A stretch of DNA of 10,992 bases. Source: CAZCGA01 sp964498075. Lineage in GTDB: Bacteria > Desulfobacterota > Binatia > HRBIN30. The translations under genes and the position numbers were made by a program. Every line of letters begins with the position of its first letter. Position 1 is the first letter of the stretch. The DNA is taken from NCBI GenBank assembly GCA_964498075.1, contig CAZCGA010000178.1:1-10992 (forward strand). Direction: 5' to 3'. The notes below the pieces were generated by a model. It saw only the letters and a list, made by a program, of their open reading frames with translations, did no database searches and was not told the DNA's origin. Shown here in pieces: positions 5,062 to 10,992 of the stretch.

Positions 5062-5778
5062 ATGCGAGTACAGACAGTGTCGCTGCCGTGCATCACGATC
5101 GCCACAGCGTTACTTGCCCTCACGGTTACTTCATGCGGGAACGGCGAGAACGATCAACTCCACTGGCATGCCGCGTGCGGTCCCGCCATCCCTTTCACGG
5201 TCTCGGGGTGCGAGAAACTCCTACGAGAACAGGATGTAGTCTTGTGCGCGGACCAAGAGGACGGAATGGAGTGCGGCGAGTCTGGCGAAGGCTGCACGTT
5301 CAGAGAAAACTGCAACACGGGGTTAGTCTGTAGCAGGGAAGCTCCGGTAATCTGCCCCGTGTCGCGTCGACGCTACAAGCAGGACATCGCGTATCTGAGC
5401 GGAGCCGTCTTGGAGGACCTGCACGGGAAGGTCCTTAGAACCAAGCTGGCCACCTTTCGCTACACGCACGAGAAAGGTTCCGCGCGGCCCCATTTGGGAT
5501 TCGTGATCGAGGACGTAGAGCCCAGCCCCGGCGTTAACAGCGACGCAGGGGTAGTCGATTTGTACGGGTACTTGAGTATGGCCGTTGCGGCGATTCAAGT
5601 TCAGCAGAAGCAAATTGAGGTTCTGCAAGAAGAGATAGCAGCCGTGCGGCGAGCCCTGAATCGTGCAGGGGCCAGCGATGCGCAGGCACCGTCAATTCAC
5701 GCCGCTCTAGCCGCGCCGCGGGGAAGTCACTCGGTTCGGCTGCGCGGAAAGACGCGCGCGGGTGAACGCTGGCGTTAG
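5062..5778 (+). CDS. Cys-rich lipoprotein with C-terminal Peptidase_S74 (intramolecular chaperone) domain
   Basis: ATG 5062 is chosen over the upstream TTG 5020 because AGGAGG ends seven bases before it and a proper signal peptide begins there. Residues 1-24 are a lipoprotein signal, and VTSC supplies the lipidated C25. Residues about 39-98 hold ten cysteines (CADQEDGMECGESGEGC, CNTGLVC), a probable disulfide-rich domain outside the inner membrane. Residues about 101-200 match the S74 / endosialidase-chaperone domain ('tail fibre' type): SRRRYKQDI with S101 and K106 at the spacing of the Ser-Lys autocleavage pair, then HLGFVIEDVEP and a coiled coil (IQVQQKQIEVLQEEIAAVRR). In phage tail spikes this domain trimerises the fibre and cuts itself off. 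Here, on a lipoprotein, its role is unknown. The final 15 or so residues are encoded by decayed attC-6. Confidence 0.82.
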   Translation: MRVQTVSLPCITIATALLALTVTSCGNGENDQLHWHAACGPAIPFTVSGCEKLLREQDVVLCADQEDGMECGESGEGCTFRENCNTGLVCSREAPVICPVSRRRYKQDIAYLSGAVLEDLHGKVLRTKLATFRYTHEKGSARPHLGFVIEDVEPSPGVNSDAGVVDLYGYLSMAVAAIQVQQKQIEVLQEEIAAVRRALNRAGASDAQAPSIHAALAAPRGSHSVRLRGKTRAGERWR

Positions 5779-5780
5779 GC
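5724..5780 (+). other. attC-6, degenerate recombination site
   Basis: R' GTTAGGC (5774-5780) is intact. The segment GCGCGGAAAGA with the following GCGCGCGG matches attC-4 closely. No RYYYAAC core is found at the expected place; only AAGTCAC (about 5724-5730) is similar. The stem is also disturbed (TTCGGC facing GGGTGAAC), and T replaces the usual unpaired A. The preceding gene reads through it. The left end is approximate. The site is probably poor at recombination. Confidence 0.6.
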
Positions 5781-5796
5781 CCAGCAGGGCGATCAA

Positions 5797-6534
5797 ATGA
5801 CCGACGAGAGCTGCCGGCTTTGTGGTAGGTCTGGAACCCTTCGCGACTCGCACGTCATCCCAGAGTGCGTCTATAGGCCAGTGTACGACACCAAACATCG
5901 GGCCGCCGCACTCGATCTTCGGCGTGCATCCATCCCTTACGTTCAGAAGGGACTCCGTGAAAGACTACTGTGCGGAGCGTGCGAACAGAAATTTGGGAGA
6001 TGGGAAAATGCTTTCTGCAAATTTTGGAAGCCAGCCCGTCTTTTCGCGTCACCGATCACTCAGCCGCACTTCTGCGTTTCTGGTTTCTCGTACGATGCCT
6101 TCAAGCTCTTTCACCTGTCCGTACTCTGGCGCGCGGGGGTCGCCAAGTCCGAGGCGTTCCGCTTGGTGAAGCTCGGCCCCCACGAGATGCGTCTGCGAGA
6201 GGTCCTTCTGAAGGAAGAAGCACCAAGCGATTTCATCTACCCGGTGTCCGGGTCTATCTTGCGTGATCCGACGTCACGTGGACCGTTCGAGGCTTGCGTC
6301 ATGGCGTCGGCCGCCGGACGAGTGAACGGAGTCAAGACATACATCATAATATTCGGCGGCTGCGCATGGCACTACGCTGCCTCCAATAGTACGAATCCAT
6401 TTCCAGAAGCGCAGGTACTAGGCCGAACCGGACATTTCTACCTGCCCGTGGTCGATGCTGCATCTTTTCCACCGCTCGCAAAGTTCATGAAGGCCCATGC
6501 GGATCTGGAAGCGAGGTCGTCCGCGCGAGGATGA
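5797..6534 (+). CDS. HNH-type (Cys4, SHxIP) putative endonuclease
   Basis: A 245-residue protein with start ATG 5797, 16 bases after attC-6; a weak CAGGGC precedes it. The N-terminus carries C6-x2-C9, then LRDSHVIPE with H19, then LLCGACEQKFGRWE with C59-x2-C62, E63 and E70. This pattern (zinc Cys pairs around SH-IP and LLC-xC-E) is typical of a family of HNH/His-Me-finger-like proteins, many of them in defence and mobile regions. Residues about 75-245 form a family-specific domain with no motif I can name. DNA cleavage is likely but not certain, since only one clear catalytic-type His is seen. It is the first of two genes in cassette 6. It could be a nuclease of a small defence or homing-type module. 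Confidence 0.75.
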   Translation: MTDESCRLCGRSGTLRDSHVIPECVYRPVYDTKHRAAALDLRRASIPYVQKGLRERLLCGACEQKFGRWENAFCKFWKPARLFASPITQPHFCVSGFSYDAFKLFHLSVLWRAGVAKSEAFRLVKLGPHEMRLREVLLKEEAPSDFIYPVSGSILRDPTSRGPFEACVMASAAGRVNGVKTYIIIFGGCAWHYAASNSTNPFPEAQVLGRTGHFYLPVVDAASFPPLAKFMKAHADLEARSSARG

Positions 6535-6740
6535 GTCGCTCAATGTGGGAATCAGAGACACCGGCGTTCGGGTTGCGACGGAGGGTCGTGTAGCCTTTCA
6601 GAGGAGGCCCTCGACTCGCTTTCGTGCGCTCATGATCGCAGCTCATACGAGTCTTCTAACAAGCTTGCCGAGCGCTCTGACTTCCATCGCGTGCTGGGAG
6701 ACCTCCCAAGCACGCGGCGGGTGCTGCTTACCGAGCAACA
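6535..6740. other. Non-coding spacer inside cassette 6
   Basis: About 200 bases separate the two genes of cassette 6, unusually long for a cassette. I see no complete attC and no strong terminator. A fragment TCTAACAAGCTTG (from 6655) looks like an attC R'' but has no R' partner. The spacer may hold a promoter for the membrane protein, but none is clear by eye. Confidence 0.4.
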
Positions 6741-7235
6741 ATGGATGACGACGCCGATTTGACTCTAAAAGACTGGATCGCAGGAATTGCAGGCCTTGTC
6801 GTCCTGCTCGTCGCCGCGAGAATGCTTGGCGAGGCATTTCGCGCCTACACGCTGTTGTTCATGCTGGGCTGGGTTGCCCTACCGGCTGTTGCTTGCCTTT
6901 TGAACCATCGATCGCTGATGGCGTGCTTCACCGTCGTTGGCTTGCGGCGAGTGAGGGTTATCCTGATGATCCTCGTTGTTGCGATCTCTTTCGCTGTGTT
7001 TGGTCACGGCGACGACTTTCGTAACCGATTTGGCCGACAATTCGTCACGGGATACGTCTACTGGCCCCGCGAGGTTACTGATGATGACTATTCCGACCCA
7101 CCCTGGACCGCAGAGAACTTTTCGGGTCGTCTCGCAGTGCACTTGTTCGAGTGGACGCTTCTCGTGGGCGTCTTTGGGCTGCCCTTCGTCGTGTGGAAGG
7201 GAGCCGACTCGGCGATTTCGCGGAAACAAGAGTAG
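6741..7235 (+). CDS. Small four-helix membrane protein, function unknown
   Basis: A 164-residue protein with start ATG 6741. No good Shine-Dalgarno precedes it, so the start is only probable. Hydrophobic segments lie at about residues 12-33 (WIAGIAGLVVLLVAARMLG), 36-56 (YTLLFMLGWVALPAVACLL), 62-87 (VRVILMILVVAISFAVFG) and 133-152 (EWTLLVGVFGLPFVVW). An acidic N-terminus and a polar stretch of about 45 residues (DDFRNRFGRQF ... DDDYSDPPW) lie before the last helix. It has no signal for export and no recognised family. It is the second gene of cassette 6. As a neighbour of an HNH protein it might be an immunity or effector membrane partner, but the long spacer argues for independent genes. Confidence 0.7.
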   Translation: MDDDADLTLKDWIAGIAGLVVLLVAARMLGEAFRAYTLLFMLGWVALPAVACLLNHRSLMACFTVVGLRRVRVILMILVVAISFAVFGHGDDFRNRFGRQFVTGYVYWPREVTDDDYSDPPWTAENFSGRLAVHLFEWTLLVGVFGLPFVVWKGADSAISRKQE

Positions 7236-7309
7236 CGGCGAATGACGAAGTTTCAGTTGAGGCGCCACGCAAAGGGTTTTGGAAATTCCCGAAGGACCCC
7301 AGTGGTTGT

Positions 7310-7326
7310 TGAGGTTCGGCACCTCA
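7310..7326. other. Short hairpin ahead of attC-7
   Basis: TGAGGT and ACCTCA flank a TCGGC loop. There is no T-run after it, so it is not a clear intrinsic terminator. It lies between the membrane-protein gene and attC-7, and chance is quite possible. Confidence 0.3.
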
Positions 7327-7342
7327 GCGCAGTGCGGGTCTG

Positions 7343-7406
7343 GCCTAACTCGCCGCTCCAGGCGACGGCGAAAAGCGCGCCGCGCCTGAGCGCCACGGCG
7401 TTCGGC
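7343..7406 (+). other. attC-7 recombination site, right end of the array
   Basis: R'' GCCTAAC (7343-7349) is complementary to the start of cassette 6 (TTAGGC at 5775), which shows that 5775-7400 is one unit. R' is GTTCGGC (7400-7406). Stem CAGGCG / CGCCTG and CGGCG / CGCCG with one unpaired A. It is almost identical in design to attC-2. No further attC is found to the right. Confidence 0.9.
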
Positions 7407-7428
7407 TCGCTGACATCCAGTTGCCGCC

Positions 7429-8601
7429 GTGACCGCTGATCGCGTACTCATTGTCGGCGGCGGCATCGGCGGGCTGGCCGCCGCAGCGGCCTTGCGCCGC
7501 GTAGGAATTCAGGCAGCCCTATTCGAACGCGCCGCCAAGCTCCAAGAAGTGGGCGCCGGTCTGTCACTCTGGTCGAACGCGGTCACGGCTCTCGCCCGGC
7601 TGGGGCTCAAGGAGGTCATCGTCGAGCAGGGCTCGACGATCGAATCCGCAGTGACGCTGACCGCACAGGGTCGTATCCTCAGCCAGGTTCCGATCGGTGA
7701 CCTCGGGCGGGAGATCGGGAGTCCCTCCGTCGGTGTCCATCGGGCTGATCTGCAGCAAGCGCTCTTGGCAGCCGTCGAGCCACAGCCAGTTCAACTGGGG
7801 GCGGAGTGTACCAGCGTCGACCAGGATGCAGAGGGCGTCACTGTCCGCTTCGCAGACGGCCGCGAAGCGCGTGGATCCATCCTCATCGGCGCGGATGGAA
7901 TCCAATCCGCAGTACGCCGGCAGCTGTGGGGTCACGCGCCGCCCCGCTACGCCGGCTATTTCGCCTTTCGCGGCATCGCGGTCTGTGAGCATCCTGATCT
8001 CCCCCCAGGCGTCACGAAGCTCGGTCTTGGCGCTGGGACTCAGATCGGCCTTCTCCACTGCGGTGCGGGGCGGATCTATTGGTTCGCAACCATCAACGGC
8101 CCGCAAGGGGCTCACAATCCAGCCGGGAGCTTCAAGCGTGAGGCCTTGGAGCGGTTCAAGGGATGGCTCCCGCTTGTGACCGCGGTGGTTGAAGCGACTG
8201 AAGAGAGCGCACTTCTTGGCAACGACATCCTCGATCGTCCACCCGTTCGTCGTTGGGGTCGGGGGCGGATCTCGCTGCTCGGCGATGCGGCCCATCCGAC
8301 CACTCCGAATCTCGGCCAGGGCGCATGCCAGGCGCTGGAAGACGCGGTTGTCCTCGCCGACTCTCTACATCGGAAGGGACTCACCGAAGCCGGGCTCCGT
8401 AGCTACGAGGAGGCTCGGCGCCGTCGGACCGCGATGATCACGAGACAATCGTGGTGGCTTGGCAAACTCTTTCAACTGGAGAACCCGCTAGCAATCTGGG
8501 TGCGGAACGGCCTATCAAGCACGGGAGCTTCCCGGGAGCGAACGGTCGCAACGTTCAAGACGTTGCTGAGCTATCAAGTTCCAGAGCTCTCCCTCATGTA
8601 A
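7429..8601 (+). CDS. FAD-dependent monooxygenase (class A flavoprotein hydroxylase)
   Basis: A 390-residue protein. The GTG at 7429 is the only start available, because a stop in frame lies at 7411. No Shine-Dalgarno is visible. The fold markers are in order: GGGIGG (G10-x-G12-x2-G15) with LFER for FAD ADP binding, GADG (D156-G157) for FAD/NAD(P)H, and LLGDAAHP with D286 followed by NLGQGACQALEDA for FAD ribityl binding. Such enzymes hydroxylate or epoxidise aromatic or isoprenoid compounds with O2 and NAD(P)H (salicylate hydroxylase, HpxO and zeaxanthin epoxidase types). The substrate cannot be told. The length is normal for the family. It begins 22 bases after the array end, so its own promoter was probably displaced and it may be read from the cassettes. 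It converges with the next gene at a 32-base gap. Confidence 0.92.
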   Translation: MTADRVLIVGGGIGGLAAAAALRRVGIQAALFERAAKLQEVGAGLSLWSNAVTALARLGLKEVIVEQGSTIESAVTLTAQGRILSQVPIGDLGREIGSPSVGVHRADLQQALLAAVEPQPVQLGAECTSVDQDAEGVTVRFADGREARGSILIGADGIQSAVRRQLWGHAPPRYAGYFAFRGIAVCEHPDLPPGVTKLGLGAGTQIGLLHCGAGRIYWFATINGPQGAHNPAGSFKREALERFKGWLPLVTAVVEATEESALLGNDILDRPPVRRWGRGRISLLGDAAHPTTPNLGQGACQALEDAVVLADSLHRKGLTEAGLRSYEEARRRRTAMITRQSWWLGKLFQLENPLAIWVRNGLSSTGASRERTVATFKTLLSYQVPELSLM

Positions 8602-8602
8602 A

Positions 8603-8638
8603 CGGCGTGGCGCTCAACTAAGCGGCGTCGCGCTCAAC
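8603..8638. repeat. Tandem 16-base direct repeat between convergent genes
   Basis: CGGCGTGGCGCTCAAC (8603-8618) and CGGCGTCGCGCTCAAC (8623-8638) differ at one base, with a 20-base period. The second copy includes the stop codon of the AsmA-like gene. Both end in GCTCAAC, which fits the attC R'' consensus RYYYAAC, but no R' or stem follows. Confidence 0.5.
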
Positions 8639-10991
8639 GCACCAGCGGTTCAATCACGGTGAACGGGAGCTTGATGGTGCGCTTCATCACCCCCAGTAAA
8701 CCCTTCCCGACGGCTGATGCTGAGAGGGGAGTCACTTTCGGGTTTCGCAGCTCACCGGTCACCCTCACCGGGATCGACACCAAGCTGCCGCCGAGGACAG
8801 TGCCGATGAGCGGGAGTCGACTCACGACCGAGTCGACGGTCTTCAGCGGCGCGGCGAGAAAGGTGAGATCGACGGTCCGGCGCGTCAGGTCCACCGAACC
8901 CTCGCAGACCATTTTCACCGACGGCCCGTCCATGACTGCTTCGCTCAACACCAGGGTTCCGTTCCGAACGTCGCCCTTCACGTCGATGCTCTTGTACGCC
9001 AGACCGTCCTTCGTGACGTCGGAAGCGTTGAGCAGCGAGCCGGTAGCGATGCTCACCACGTCCAACACCTTCGCCAGCATCCCGAGCCGATAGATGCGTC
9101 CGTCTTTGGCGTTGAATTCCACGTGCCCCTGCAACGACTGGCTTACGTCAGCCGCGCTGCCGCGCGCTGAAACGTGCGCCGTGAGGCTGTACTGGCCGGT
9201 CACCAGCTGCTGTTCGTTTGCCAGACACGCCAGCGTCGCGCCCAGTTGCTGACCCTTCGCCCGAGGCGTGAAGGTCAACTCGAGATCCTTCGCTGTCCGT
9301 GTGATCCTTCCGGGCGTCGCAATACCGCACAGATTGGCCTCGGTCACCATCACCGTGGTCTGGCTCGGCGCGACGTCGACGAGGGCACGCAGCGGTCGCC
9401 ACGTGAAGCCGGCGTAGGTGAAGGCGCCCGCCGCGACTCGCAGCCTGCCGCGCACCGGCAGATTCCACGAGGGGGCATCAGCACCGCTGCTTCCGTCGCC
9501 TCGACTCACGAATGGCTCGAGGCGCTCCCAGTCGATTTGCTCGGCGGTGAGGTCGAGGTCAGCGACGAGCGCTTCCGGCAGCGGCCTCACACTTCCGTGC
9601 ACATGCAGGCCGCTGTGCGCGCCCGCATCGATCGTCGAGTCGACGATCACCAGGCCGCTCTTTGCTTCGAGGGAGATGCGTTCGACCCTCAGCCGGACGG
9701 TGTCCGTTTCCGACAGCACGATATCGTTGGCTTCGAGCTTTCCCTCAGCGGTGGAGCGCATCGGCTCGTCGAGGAGGATGTGCGTGCGAAAATTCCCCTT
9801 CACTGATTCGCCGAGCAGCCGGTTGTCCGACAGGAGCGCGTCGAGTGTCGTCTTGGCCAGGCTGCCCTCGAATGCCAGGTCGAGCCGCCGGTCGCCGAGC
9901 CGCAACGATACCGATGCGTCCGACTGCGCATCACGAACGGAGAGGCGTTTGATGTTCAGCTCTCGAGGGTTCACCGCAAGCTCGACGACCGCGCTCACGC
10001 CCTTGGGCGCCGCGAGCTTCGCCGAAAACGACACGCCTTCAGGATCGCGCGCCACACGCAGATCGGACAGCGACAGCGGATAACGAGGGGCGATCCATTG
10101 CTGCAACTGGGGCGCGTCGATCTCCAGATTCTCCGCCGCTCCCGCCAATTCGATCCGCCACTCGGCGGGGACAGGGGCAGGCCCGGTGACGTGCAACGAG
10201 TTCAACGTGAGCGTTCCGCTGACCGCCTTGGGGTTCGACGGCGTATCCGGCAGCCATCCGGCTGCGAGGAGCCAAGGGTAGGCCTCGCCCGACGTGATGC
10301 GCGCCGCGCCGGCGCGGACGTCGAGAGAGGCCGGCGTCGCGTTCCAATCGACGCGCGCGGAAAGATGCGACAACCGAGACGTGCCCAGCGCCACCTTCAA
10401 GTCGCTTGCCTCGAAGGCTCGATCCTCATAGCGCACGCGACCGCCGTCGATCTGCAGCGGGTCGCTCGTTCCCTGAACGCGACCGGATAGGTGCAAGTCC
10501 GACACCTCGACCTTGGTTGCGACGTCGTCCGTAGTCCCGCTGAGGGTCAGTCTTCCTGAGGCGGTGCCCTGTACGTCGTGGATACGCCGTAGCTCGCGCG
10601 CCAACGTCTCGCTGGCGATGAATCGCTGCAGCAGGGCGGGCAGCTCGGCTGCGTCTGCCTGGACCGTCGTCTCGACTCGCAGCTCGGGTCTGTCGCCGGT
10701 CAAACCCACCCTCAAGGTTCCCGAGCGTGCGCGCGAGTTTCCGTGGCGCGCGGTCACCCGGTCTCCGATCAACATGCCATGCGCAACGGAGGCGTCCCCT
10801 TCAACGTCATCCAAGGCGAGATCGACTCCGGGAACGTGGATCCGACCGTGCGCCAGGGTGCCCTGGATCACCATCGCGTCGCGACCGCCCAAGTCGCTCA
10901 AGCTCCGGCCCTGTGCCTGCACCGTGAGCTGCGACACCGTCCCGCCTCGCAGCACCGCGAAGATGTCGCGCGTGATCTCCGCCTCACCGGC
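8634..10991 (-). CDS. AsmA/YhdP-like envelope protein (AsmA-like C-terminal domain), N-terminus beyond window
   Basis: The frame is open from the TGA at 8634-8636 to the right edge, giving at least 785 residues; an internal GTG at 10955 is not the real start. The protein is built of repeated beta-strand segments (GTLAHGRIHVPGVDLALDDV, ASGRLTLSGTTDDVATKVEV), as in the long beta-groove lipid-transfer proteins AsmA, TamB and YhdP. Near the C-terminus, VEFNAKDGRIYRLGMLAKVL, SIDVKGDVRNGTLVL and IPVRVTGELRNPKVTPLS are the markers of the AsmA-like C-terminal / DUF3971 region. Such proteins sit in the inner membrane, span the periplasm and help move phospholipids to the outer membrane. The N-terminal membrane anchor is outside the window. 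This is a housekeeping-type chromosomal gene that marks the right side of the integron. Confidence 0.88.
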   Translation of the reverse strand, partial: AGEAEITRDIFAVLRGGTVSQLTVQAQGRSLSDLGGRDAMVIQGTLAHGRIHVPGVDLALDDVEGDASVAHGMLIGDRVTARHGNSRARSGTLRVGLTGDRPELRVETTVQADAAELPALLQRFIASETLARELRRIHDVQGTASGRLTLSGTTDDVATKVEVSDLHLSGRVQGTSDPLQIDGGRVRYEDRAFEASDLKVALGTSRLSHLSARVDWNATPASLDVRAGAARITSGEAYPWLLAAGWLPDTPSNPKAVSGTLTLNSLHVTGPAPVPAEWRIELAGAAENLEIDAPQLQQWIAPRYPLSLSDLRVARDPEGVSFSAKLAAPKGVSAVVELAVNPRELNIKRLSVRDAQSDASVSLRLGDRRLDLAFEGSLAKTTLDALLSDNRLLGESVKGNFRTHILLDEPMRSTAEGKLEANDIVLSETDTVRLRVERISLEAKSGLVIVDSTIDAGAHSGLHVHGSVRPLPEALVADLDLTAEQIDWERLEPFVSRGDGSSGADAPSWNLPVRGRLRVAAGAFTYAGFTWRPLRALVDVAPSQTTVMVTEANLCGIATPGRITRTAKDLELTFTPRAKGQQLGATLACLANEQQLVTGQYSLTAHVSARGSAADVSQSLQGHVEFNAKDGRIYRLGMLAKVLDVVSIATGSLLNASDVTKDGLAYKSIDVKGDVRNGTLVLSEAVMDGPSVKMVCEGSVDLTRRTVDLTFLAAPLKTVDSVVSRLPLIGTVLGGSLVSIPVRVTGELRNPKVTPLSASAVGKGLLGVMKRTIKLPFTVIEPLVR

Positions 10992-10992
10992 G

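Larger units (their letters stand above)
698..7406 (+). mobile_element. Integron gene-cassette array (seven attC sites, six complete cassettes)
   Basis: Seven attC sites in the same orientation divide this region. The cassettes are 777-1457, 1458-1744, 1745-2695, 2696-5011, 5012-5774 and 5775-7400, each cut between the G and TT of the R' core. The start of a cassette and the R'' core of its own attC should be complementary. Observed pairs are TTCGGC/GCCGAAC for cassettes 1 and 2, TTAGGC/GCCTAAC for 3, TTAGAT/ATCTAAC for 4 and TTAGGC/GCCTAAC for 6. Cassette 5 does not match. Coding ORFs run toward their attC and begin about 16-60 bases after the cassette start, leaving little room for own promoters. 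Read-through transcription from the left is likely. No IntI is recognisable in the window, so this may be a cluster of attC sites lacking an integrase. Confidence 0.9.

Noticed and set aside
6655..6740. Possible attC between the two genes of cassette 6
   Set aside because: TCTAACAAGC resembles an R'' core, but no GTTRRRY partner or paired stem follows, and the cassette ends match across the whole unit.
7310..7326. Intrinsic terminator before attC-7
   Set aside because: The six-base stem is not followed by a T-run.
7242..7439. 65-residue open frame on the + strand
   Set aside because: Its second half is attC-7 read as protein, and it runs into the monooxygenase start; no family-like pattern.
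8603..8638. attC or CRISPR-like repeat after the monooxygenase
   Set aside because: Only two 16-base copies with a 4-base gap, no R' core, no stem and no spacers.

Overview
This window is dominated by an integron gene-cassette array on a high-GC chromosome. Seven attC recombination sites lie between positions 698 and 7406, all facing the same way. They delimit six complete cassettes on the + strand, plus the 3' end of a seventh that is cut off on its left. The flanks are non-cassette DNA: a partial tyrosine recombinase gene on the - strand at the left edge, and on the right a flavin monooxygenase (+) that converges on a large AsmA/YhdP-like envelope protein gene (-). The AsmA-like protein and a lipoprotein point to a Gram-negative host with an outer membrane. 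The style of the lipoprotein and of the recombinase would suit Myxococcota/Deltaproteobacteria-like lineages, but the species cannot be read from this sequence.

Layout. 1-534 (-): N-terminal two thirds of a tyrosine recombinase, with a nested inverted repeat over its leader. 698-782: attC-1. Cassette 1 (777-1457): a small unknown ORF fused to the tail of a DUF4160 gene, then an intact DUF2442 gene. Cassette 2 (1458-1744): no convincing gene, but a dispersed-type inverted repeat. Cassette 3 (1745-2695): a TPR protein. Cassette 4 (2696-5011): three overlapping genes, namely a winged-helix protein, a HEPN plus winged-helix protein, and a zinc-ribbon plus Mrr-like nuclease. Cassette 5 (5012-5774): a cysteine-rich lipoprotein with an S74 (intramolecular chaperone) domain. 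Cassette 6 (5775-7400): an HNH-type protein and a four-helix membrane protein. 7407 onward: chromosome.

The cassette boundaries have internal support. In five of the six complete cassettes, the first bases of the cassette are exactly complementary to the R'' core of its own attC. This is what a unit excised and reinserted as a circle must show. Cassette 5 breaks the rule because its attC-6 has a decayed R'' core.

The most interesting content is cassette 4. It is a 2.3-kb, three-gene, translationally coupled unit that combines a HEPN RNase-type motif with a PD-(D/E)XK nuclease and two DNA-binding-type modules. I read it as a candidate anti-phage or plasmid-restriction system that moves as one cassette. 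No integron integrase (IntI) is recognisable here. The recombinase on the left looks more like the integrases found with IS91-type elements, and the array appears truncated beside it.
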